Part shown: one piece after another, positions 56,291 through 64,000 of the stretch | Layout: the number at the start of each line of letters is the position of its first letter | Position numbering within the stretch: the first letter of the stretch is position 1 | Assembly: GCA_008973525.1 (NCBI GenBank) | Contig: WACJ01000044.1 | Location: 1,612,001 to 1,676,000, forward strand | DNA length: 64,000 bases | DNA from: Stenopsyche tienmushanensis | Taxonomy: Eukaryota > Arthropoda > Insecta > Trichoptera > Stenopsychidae | Direction: 5' to 3' | The notes under the pieces: model-generated | The model's database searches: none | Told to the model about the DNA's origin: nothing | The model's input: only the letters and a program-made list of their open reading frames with translations | Translations under genes and position numbers: made by a program

Positions 56291-57549
56291 TAGTTAAGGT
56301 TTGGGGTCCGACCGAGTGTCTTGGCCGCGGGAAGATCTTGCCATTTTCGTGACCTATTTCTATGATCATTTTAACAATTAGGAATTTTAGATGGGTCAGT
56401 CGTTAGGATTGATTGCAAGAATGTGAAAAATCATCAGAAGTGAGCTTCAATTCCAATATTAACCATCGATCTCGCTTAAACGGAAAACAAGCTTTCATAT
56501 TTACCGATATTCAATAGATTCAATACCGATAAAATAAGCAATTTTAATCGTCCAAAGACGTTGCCACATTATGAAAAGCGCAAGTCTATAAAAGCCTAAT
56601 TAAATAACTACTAAGTATGAGCGGCTCTAATGAATGAATCGTAAATTAGCCAGTCGTAGAGGTCTACTTGATAGATTGCGGGGCGCACGTTAAAGCGCTA
56701 CCACCAGGTTGGCAGCCTTCACTTCTAAGACAAGCGACTATTTGCTTTATTAATTGCCTACAAGAACTTTGCGTGATCTCTGGTGGCGTAATAAAGCACC
56801 CATTTCTCAGTTCTTCCCAAAGGTTAACCTGAACGGTCGCTCGCCGGCATGATAAATCGTCTTGCCTAATGAAGATATAAACGACGATCCATTATTCCTA
56901 TGAAACTTACAAATTTATATGGATGACCTTCATTTTGCACGCGCAAACCCACTCTCGCTGCCATTGAAGACTCAGTAAGAGTGCCAGGAAAGTAAACACT
57001 TTTTATCGCCCGTGCAAACAATAGTCTAACGATCGTGATTTACGGCAGACCACGTATTCTAATGCAAAGATGGAGACAGGGACTGTGGCCAGACAAACAA
57101 GGCTAACAGGTCACAAATCCAAACAATGGCTGTCCAAAAAAACTGTTATTCAACGCCGAGATGACATAAATCAAACCTGATTGGGATGCATCCCGAGTGT
57201 TTTCTTGCTGGAGCAAAAAACGACTAAAACAGGAAATGATTGATTATTTAAAATGGCACTCGTCGTTTGCAATTTTAAGAAGCGTGACAGTGCAAAGTGC
57301 GCATATATCAAGAGCTTTCATTGATAGATCAACAATGGCAGATTAATATGAAAAAATGGCAAATCAGCTATTGAACTGCAGACGTTTTGGTATAAATTCG
57401 ATTAAAATCTATAGACTGGCTTCAATTGTTACTAGACTTGAAAGTCACGGAAAACGAAACAAAAACCAGGAGATGATCGAAAAAAGGAGGGAATCGTCTG
57501 TAATATTTCCGTGTCCGCCGCATACAACACAAGGGCGCTAAATGTGTAG
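56291..57549. other. family C scrap then single-copy DNA
   Basis: 56305-56340 (GGTCCGACCGAGTGTCTTGG, CCGCGGG) matches the family C signature at 11874/15161. From 56400 on nothing is recognised; composition is moderate GC. Confidence 0.4.
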
Positions 57550-57590
57550 TAGTAAAACTATTTTATTATATATTACACAAACACAACTTT
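57550..57590 (-). repeat. short repeat family P, fragment
   Basis: TTTTATTATATATTACACAA is the inverse of the word that opens the copies at 24527 and 27694. Confidence 0.5.
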
Positions 57591-57724
57591 TCTTAAAAAT
57601 ATGATATAAAAAATCAACTCTTCCAAGAGTCAGATAAGCATTAATTAAGTAGAAGTTATTCCTCAATTTATTCCAGTCATTTATGATAACTGGTAGTTTT
57701 ATATGACTTTAACCATGTTAACCC

Positions 57725-57960
57725 TTTGATTGATGAGCTAATTTTAAATCGAATTAAACATGGATGTTATATTCATATATCCACCACTTATCGTCGACAC
57801 AAATCCGTTTTTCTCTCAGAAGCGCGCAACACAAGTCAAGCTTGTATATTAATAAATTTACCTTAACACAATTCATGTCTTCGCGTAAACATTTTAATGT
57901 ATCGACTCGCACGAACGCACATATGCGCGATTACGCATCAGAGTATTACGATAAGACAGC
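57725..57960 (+). repeat. family D repeat (block X and end module)
   Basis: AACATGGATGTTATATTCAT, CCACTTATCGTCGACACAAA, CAAGTCAAGCTTGTATATTA, CCTTAACAC, then CGCACATATGCGCGATTACG. Block Y is mostly deleted. Confidence 0.6.
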
Positions 57961-58048
57961 TAGATACAAAGCTCTTATTGTTTAACAATTCCCATTGAGA
58001 TGATGATGATGCATTTATTCCTTTATAATATTTTATTTTAAAAAAAAC

Positions 58049-58272
58049 CTCAAATATTTGCTTAATAGATGAAATTTCCTATCCAGTCATCAAAATAGAT
58101 GTGTCATCTATATGATGTCAATATTTTGAATGAATAATATTATCGATCATTATATAATTTATTGTTCATAATATATGTTTAATATATCACTGGATCCTAT
58201 TGAATAAATTGTCTTGTGCATTTTTTTAAAGGATCAATTTGATGTCGAAATTTTTAACTTCTTATTAAAAAT
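58049..58272 (+). repeat. repeat family K, copy 2
   Basis: Collinear with 36843-37075 (see that entry); includes CTCAAATATTTGCTTAATAG and CCTATTGAATAAATTGTCTT. Confidence 0.65.
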
Positions 58273-58484
58273 ACTAAAATAAACTCTTAAGTAAGTAGCG
58301 TAATTAAAGTTAATTAAAGTAAATATCAAGCGAATGTTTTTATTAAAGCTTAAAATAGATAAATAAGGGCCAATAGACACAATCGATATAATAGCGTCTC
58401 AACTAGAATTGCTTTTGTTAACTCGCCAAGTTTTAAATATATTATAAATTGCGTAAAAAGTCGTTAAAAACTCTGAATTTTATG

Positions 58485-58945
58485 TACACTTAAACTTTTT
58501 TAGTGCAATAGATGCGTTCCGCATAAAAAAAGATCGCATGACTTACATAGAAAAAGTGCGGATGCGTTCCATGAATTTTAAAAACCGCATAACTTCCAAA
58601 CAGCAATATAAAGTATACCCAAAATCGCACAAAAAAAAGTTAATAAAATACTATATTACAATAATTAAACGTTGCTTATTTTAATATAAGAATCTTCTAG
58701 CGATTATTTGTTTTGTTTTTAAATCCATCCCTCCCCAACTTCCCTACTACGCATACAATATAGGAGCATAATATGAACACTGGATTTTGCTCCTACAGTA
58801 TGTGAACAATACGCTGTTGATTACATTATTACATATGTACGTTTATAAAGTCCCAAAATTATATTTTAAAAAATTGCATCGAAAAATACCGGATAACTTC
58901 GAATTTTGCACAAATAAAATTCGCACAAAAAAAGGTTTGAGTGTA
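58485..58945. repeat. family L repeats
   Basis: 58485-58650 carries GTGCAATAGATGCGTTCCGC, GACTTACATAGAAAAAGTGC and AAAACCGCATAACTTCC, then AATCGCACAAAAAAAAG. A second partial copy is at 58865-58945 (GGATAACTTCGAATTTTGCA, TTCGCACAAAAAAAGG). Related to 62615-62790, 63350-63400 and 53025-53090. AT-rich, non-coding. Confidence 0.6.
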
Positions 58946-58964
58946 TATAATTGATTTATTCTTC

Positions 58965-59290
58965 TATGAAGACTATCAACGATCTACAAAGATCCCTTAT
59001 CTGATGGTTTTCAATCGGACACGAACAAACTCCGTTATATTTTAATGTTTATTTTGTCGTTGATAATTAATGTGATGAAAAATGATGTGTAGGGGTAACT
59101 TTACAATATCATATTTTCATTGATGTACGAGTGTATGATGAGACGCAAAGCGCACCCTCTCCGTCTCTGTCTCCTATTCACTCATATGCACTATCATGCA
59201 CCCAATGTGCGAGAATGCTCTTTCTGAATAATTCGAGTTGAATAGTCTGAACGCACATATACGCGATTACTCATCAACGGATCAAGCAAC
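58965..59290 (+). repeat. family D repeat (blocks X end and Y)
   Basis: CTGATGGTTTTCAATCGGAC, ATGTGTAGGGGTAACTTTAC, GTACGAGTGTATGATGAGAC, CCGTCTCTGTCTCCTATTCA, GAGAATGCTCTTTCTG and ATACGCGATTACTCATCAAC. The fullest block Y. Confidence 0.7.
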
Positions 59291-60814
59291 ACAGACCATA
59301 ACCAATCTAGCATATAATTCGAGCCAGCTCAGTAATTTTTAATTCGTTTGGGACAAGTATGATTTTATTTGAAAATCAGAATATGTCAAATGATCAATGT
59401 GCTTAGCTTATGTTTAGTTTGTAAGTTGGTACCATAATTACTATATGAAAAAGCACTTAAAAAAACTAATCAACGGCAAAAATTTATCAATGTGTTGATT
59501 TAACAGTATTGAAAGAAATATGCTATTTGCAAACAAATTGGCTAAATATGGAAGCAAAATACATTTCTAAACGCAATACTGAAAAGCTACTCCCGCAGGG
59601 CGTCCCATATTATATTTCATTAAATTAATAGGACCATTAAATAATACAAATATGTATGGGAAGATATATTATATTATGACACCCCGACAAGTTATAAATA
59701 ATTTACATATTATATTTATATTGCAACAACGTTACAGCTACGTGTTGTGCAAGAGCTATATATTTTTTAATTCGCTCGTAAACCTGTTTTATGCAATATT
59801 TTTATTGAAATGTAATCGAATCCTTTATAAAACATAATTAGAATCCATCTTGCATTAATGCTTATAACAAGCTGAATAACAATTTATACCTAGATGAAAA
59901 ACTCTGGAAGAAAATTGGCTTGTATGGAATGAAGCCATAAACATCAGATGGTGGTTGAATTTATCGCTCGATGAGATTTCCCAGTTTTTTGCATAATAAT
60001 TGGCAAACACGGCTAAAATCGTAGGAGGCTTCATAGCTTCCAGCAATAACTGGACCACGTGAATCGGCGCCTGATTCACTATTGCAATAAGCACCCACAT
60101 TCCGGCATCAATTCCAAGGAATATAACGATGTGCAGGCAATACTCATTGTGAGCATTCTGGATACTCCATTAAGACATTATTTATTCAGGCATTATTTTA
60201 AACGAGCAACTGAGCAAATACGCTTTTATTAAATAATAACACTGGAATAGGAGAACCGGTCGCACCATCGCAAGAATGCCATCGGCCCTTTGGCGCATGA
60301 AGGGTAATAATAACAAAGATTATGCCTTGCTTGAGGTCTCCTTTTCGTTTTTCAAGCAATCGTCGTATTTGTATTCCCCGGCCATGGGAGCCCTTGATTG
60401 TGATTAATGACCAAAAATGCACTCAAACGAAGAGCTTCGAGGACGAGAAGAGGGTGGCTTTAAGCTCTCCGAAGACACTTTAATGTCCGCTCATGTGGAA
60501 AACATGAGTGGCGGTCGTTATACTGACGGACAACATAATCATGGTGGACGTTTATGAATGCGATGGGCGTAATGCACAAAAATGCAGCAAATGCAGCACT
60601 GCAAGGGTAGTCCCAGAAGTACCCAATCTAACAAAGAAATCGGATAAAAATGTCTTTGTTTCTCAATATTGTCTCCTGTCATATCGTTACACTTATCCCA
60701 ATGAAATTCAATACATTTAATATCCTGTTTGTATTGAGAATAATCTCAAAAATATTAAGAAAGCTCGTATATAAAAGAAGTGCGATAGCCAGTTTAAATC
60801 GGATCAATTTAATG
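59291..60814. other. no gene recognised
   Basis: Single-copy-looking DNA, less AT-rich between 59870 and 60640. Minus-strand frames 59855-60100 and 60198-60422 have no motifs; the latter is basic and lies among stops in other frames. Confidence 0.4.
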
Positions 60815-61310
60815 CTTGAGATCCGACCAAACGTCTTGGTCGCGGTAACGCCTAGTCTTCTTTAAAGTTGCAATAAGTTCGCATAATATCGCCGTTAATT
60901 GTTTTATCCTTTTAAACCGATGAAGAATATCAGACGCAGACCATGCTCTGTGGATATGTCGGGCATGGTGTCCTATTGCAAGGCGCTCATTCGTCGTGTC
61001 AGCGGTCCGAAAGGGGGACGGCTTGGACACACAGTCCTTGTGGCCACTCTCTCTTCTTTTAAAGATTTTTGTGGTAATTTTAGCAAAAAATGCGTACACA
61101 GAATCTTCTATTGTCTCTATGATCATGAAACTATCCTCAATGGCAAGAATATCTCGATGATTTGCGCCAAAATATATATTTATCTATTTTACCCCAATTT
61201 ATTTTTGAATAGTTCTAATTCATATTATACAAATCTATATATTTAATCTGGTTATTTGATCAGGTCAGAAGAGGGTCTCCATGTTAATTTGTCTCAGGTG
61301 TGAAGTAATG
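60815..61310 (+). mobile_element. LINE 3' tail, copy 7, with family C word
   Basis: Frame 60899-61246 encodes PCSVDMSGMVSYCKALIRRV, SGPKGGRLGHTVLVATLSSF, KDFCGNF, the family C terminus in one open frame, with a 3' UTR block (AGAGGGTCTCCATGTTAATT, TTGTCTCAGGTGTGA) to about 61303. Just before it, 60820-60850 (ATCCGACCAAACGTCTTGGT) is the family C signature. Everything 5' of the knuckle is gone. Confidence 0.65.
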
Positions 61311-61440
61311 AACTCGAACCCGAACACTCAATTGAAACATCCTCATGACACTGTTTTTGTTCCGTTGTGAGCAAACGCGGCGCCCATCTTACGCACAGCT
61401 TTCTCATGTCCAAATTTTTAGTCAATATACGATATACAGC
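61311..61440 (-). mobile_element. mariner transposase fragment
   Basis: The minus strand encodes LDMRKLCVRWAPRLLTTEQK followed by a HEDVSIECS remnant. It is the same mariner segment as 12190-12310, cut off on both sides. Confidence 0.75.
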
Positions 61441-62263
61441 ATTTTTTAAATAGCTATCATATCTGCTAACTCGCGTATTTTACATTCAAATTCGGATCAA
61501 GCGTCTCAAATTTTCTATTTAATTTGCAATGCAAATTTATTTTTAAAAACATGAAATATGCGGAAAACGGCCATTGTTTTAAAATCGCAATCATCCGCAA
61601 AAATCATGGGAACATGTAATAGCAAAATATGAATGTACTAGAAAAATCACATGATTTTGCCGTGAAAAACGACCCTAATTTTATTCACAATATTCGCATT
61701 CATTATTCATGCAATGCACGACTGCATTTCATACTAGTGTCGCATCATTGTCGGTGGTCATCGTTACATATATCATAGTCCGATTAACTCGGTAAATTCT
61801 GAAGCTGTCATATCGGAAGGCTAAGTAACGACCTTGACTATGCATCATGACTTCGGCTGGCTGGTTTCCAAGAGCGAGCCACGATGGATCTGCCAGCTCT
61901 TAATCTATAAATCACGATTTACTCCCGCGAGTATTCACGATCTCGTAACAGTGATTTAATACGCCGATAAGTGAAATTTGACGGAAAGTATTTCAGTGAA
62001 ATTTTAATCTGTCATTTTAAAATATGGCACAAACTGATTTATTGCAGCAGGATGTGTTTTCAAATCGAAAATAAATTGCATGCATATCGCAAAGACAATC
62101 GTTCACGGTGCAATCATTTGATTTATTGCAATCAGCCTCAATTGCATGTCCATCCATGTGCAATTGTATGCAAATATTGACCTAATTGATTCATTGAATC
62201 ACTAAGAAAATTCAATTTAAAATATTATCTGCCTTGAAATATTATTATAACGGTATTTTAATA
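61441..62263. other. no gene recognised
   Basis: Single-copy-looking DNA with no sustained frame. Confidence 0.45.
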
Positions 62264-62455
62264 GGGACGCTCAAAATTTGTTAGAACATAGCGGCCGTTT
62301 TATTAAACGTGCTATCATGCAAAATTCCGGCAAAAATTTGAACAATATTATATTTCATAATTTTTGCCATAAAATATACTTTTAAATAATTTAAAAAAAT
62401 TAATAAATATTTTACATATAATATATTTAATTTACATTTAAACATTGAGCGTTCT
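62264..62455. mobile_element. 192-bp MITE of the IS630/mariner-like family
   Basis: Termini GGGACGCTCAAAATTTG and inverted AGAACGCTCAATGTTTA, with TA at 62262-62263 and 62456-62457. Its ends and subterminal DNA (AAAATTCCGGCAAAAATTTG, AACAATATTATATTTCATAA, TTGCCATAAAATA) match the 667-bp element at 40778-41444. The transposase part is deleted. Confidence 0.8.
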
Positions 62456-62614
62456 TATTGAAAAGCAATCGATTATTATAAAAACGATATTCAAAGCGGT
62501 TTAACCTAATAATTTATATTAAATAATGTCATTGTTCTTACATTAATTCGTAGAATGCTCAAATCTGCTAAAGGGCAGGGCTACAAGAGGTCGACTTGGA
62601 TACTGCGTTGTATT

Positions 62615-62790
62615 CATATACACTTAAACCTTTTTTTGTGCGGTAGATGCATTTCGCGGAAAATCGCACAAAAAAAGCTTTGACTTACATAGAAAAAATG
62701 AAGTTGAATTTAATGGATTTTAAAAACCGCATAACTTTGAAACGTCTATATAAAATATATACAAAATCGCATAAAAAAAAAATTTAAAAA
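62615..62790. repeat. family L repeat with 13-bp hairpin
   Basis: CTTTTTTTGTGCG (62630-62642) pairs perfectly with CGCACAAAAAAAG (62665-62677). Then GACTTACATAGAAAAAATG and TTAAAAACCGCATAACTTTG follow as at 58485. Confidence 0.65.
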
Positions 62791-62949
62791 AACTGGAAAA
62801 CAATAAGGCAATTAAAAAACAACATTTTTGGTAACATTTAAAGAATGTCTTACATCATTTTAAGGAAATACTAATTATTTTAATTACAAACTGTTATCGC
62901 TGTATGGTAATTTTCTTTGCGATTTTCAATATGACTCAAAATCGCTCTC

Positions 62950-63300
62950 TTCTTCGGAAAAAATAGTATACCCAGTTTCAATGTCATAATTCATAATTAC
63001 TAAAAATGTCACTATAGACCCTAACTCAAAAAAATAAATCACAAAATTGCGGATGTTTAAAAAAATTCAGTCAAATCATTTTTATTTTTTTTAAATAGTT
63101 AAAGAGTAAATTTTGACATTAATCTGGTAGGAACAATAGAAGATTATATATAAAAAAAACGTATTTAATTAGAAGTAAATCATTTAATTAGAACTTGAGA
63201 TATGATGTCAACCGTGTAGAAAAAATTAGTTTCGAGAAAAACGCGTTAAAAGATTTCATTCTGGTTGGACCGGCTTTGTTGATGATTTATTTCCTATTTT
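62950..63300 (+). repeat. family A repeat, copy 8
   Basis: TAAAAATGTCACTATAGACC, TTTTAAATAGTTAAAGAGTA, AATCTGGTAGGAACAATAGA, AGATTATATATAAAAA, GATATGATGTCAACCGTG and AAAACGCGTTAAAAGATTTC. Confidence 0.65.
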
Positions 63301-63349
63301 ATCCAAAATATCTCGATATGCACTTTTTATGAAATAATAAAAAAATGGC

Positions 63350-63400
63350 TTTAAAAAACCGCATAACTTCGAAATCGCACAAAAAAGAGATTTGAATGTA
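63350..63400 (+). repeat. family L repeat fragment
   Basis: AACCGCATAACTTCGAAATC then GCACAAAAAAGAGATTTG, 50 bp after family A, as in the inverted composite at 53025. Confidence 0.55.
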
Positions 63401-63469
63401 TAGTGCATATTCATCAATAAATGCATAGCACATTGAAAGGATTAATTGTGTTTTAGTGTTCTCAAATAT

Positions 63470-63650
63470 TTTCTTTCTTGAAACATGGCGAAATCTTTTG
63501 TTTAGCCCTTTGATAAGTAAGCTCGCATATGCTGCGGGTGCACTTAATAGACCCAGAAAGATTATGCACGCACATACTGCGGGCAGCGCTTGTATTGTGT
63601 AACGTGCTTGTATTACTAATATAATATTATTTATCACGTTTCAATAAATT
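63470..63650 (-). repeat. family D/E repeat, second copy of the 500-760 type
   Basis: Reverse strand: TAATATTATATTAGTAATAC, CGCTGCCCGCAGTATGTGCG, GGGTCTATTAAGTGCACCCG and CGAGCTTACTTATCAAAGGG, collinear with 560-715. Confidence 0.5.
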
Positions 63651-64000
63651 TCCAATGAAGCTTCATGAACAATCAAAAAAGCTCAATAACCAAAGGGTTA
63701 AGGATCGCTCCGTCTGATGATCGTGCATCAACACTTCTTGTCTTCCTAAGAGCATAATCATTGTCCATCGAAAAAAAAGCATGCATGGATGCTGTTCCTT
63801 TATCAAATTACTTTTTAAATGTGCCTTAAATGGCTCTAATCTGCCCAAAGTATACTAAATTATCAAAATTGGCGCATTCTTCTCGGAGACTTGTACCAAG
63901 TCGAGCAACCCTGAGAACGTCATAAGTCTCCCGCAATTTAATCTCCGGAGTGCATTATGGCAAGGTCGGCAGTATGAGATTATTAGTTTTGTTCTCGGCG
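63651..64000. other. window end, nothing recognised
   Basis: Moderate-AT single-copy DNA; a 61-residue minus-strand frame (63663-63848) has no motif. Confidence 0.4.

Overview
This is AT-rich eukaryotic DNA, most probably from an insect. One protein-coding exon has a spliced, signal-peptide-bearing arthropod-type structure. The rest is littered with decayed Tc1/mariner, hAT, Helitron-like and non-LTR (R1/Jockey-type) retrotransposon remnants of the kinds common in insect genomes. No bacterial operon, rRNA, tRNA, CRISPR or viral gene could be supported. The order of insect cannot be told from this window.

Layout. The only convincing host gene is at 3546-4445 on the minus strand: a 299-residue, cysteine-free, proline/tyrosine-rich secreted protein with a signal peptide and an RVRR (furin-type) site. 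A splice acceptor lies just before its ATG. No other host exon is recognisable in about 60 kb, so the window looks like a long intergenic (or intronic) tract.

The rest is a patchwork. (1) A LINE family is present only as 3' coding tails (at least nine copies) and 5'-leader-like segments (four copies, all plus strand). (2) At least ten mariner relics from several subfamilies are present, including one short copy with both TIRs and TA target duplications (33673-34243). Two mariner fragments are fused to the LINE tail (43090-43680 and 46730-47345). (3) Three copies of one hAT family occur. One is complete at both ends with a perfect 8-bp target duplication (49816-50571). Another carries a nested hAT-type MITE with its own 8-bp duplication (18572-18841). 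(4) A second IS630/mariner-like family has a 667-bp copy (40778-41444) and a 192-bp MITE derived from it (62264-62455). (5) Helitron-like repeats occur with internal tandem subunits, one ending in a hairpin plus CTAG (55135-55510). (6) Several short families have no recognisable coding part; they are called A, D, K, L, M, N, P and GCGGCAGG here and are described individually.

How it fits together. Nearly all repeats are truncated, frameshifted or nested, so this is an old, inactive TE graveyard flanking one secreted-protein gene. The nesting gives a relative order: Helitron into family A, MITE into hAT, mariner joined to LINE before duplication. The stretches between repeats carry a few strong perfect hairpins and two diverged duplicated blocks that no recognised element explains. 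These are the most interesting non-coding signals seen. All calls come from reading the sequence; no database search or alignment program was run.
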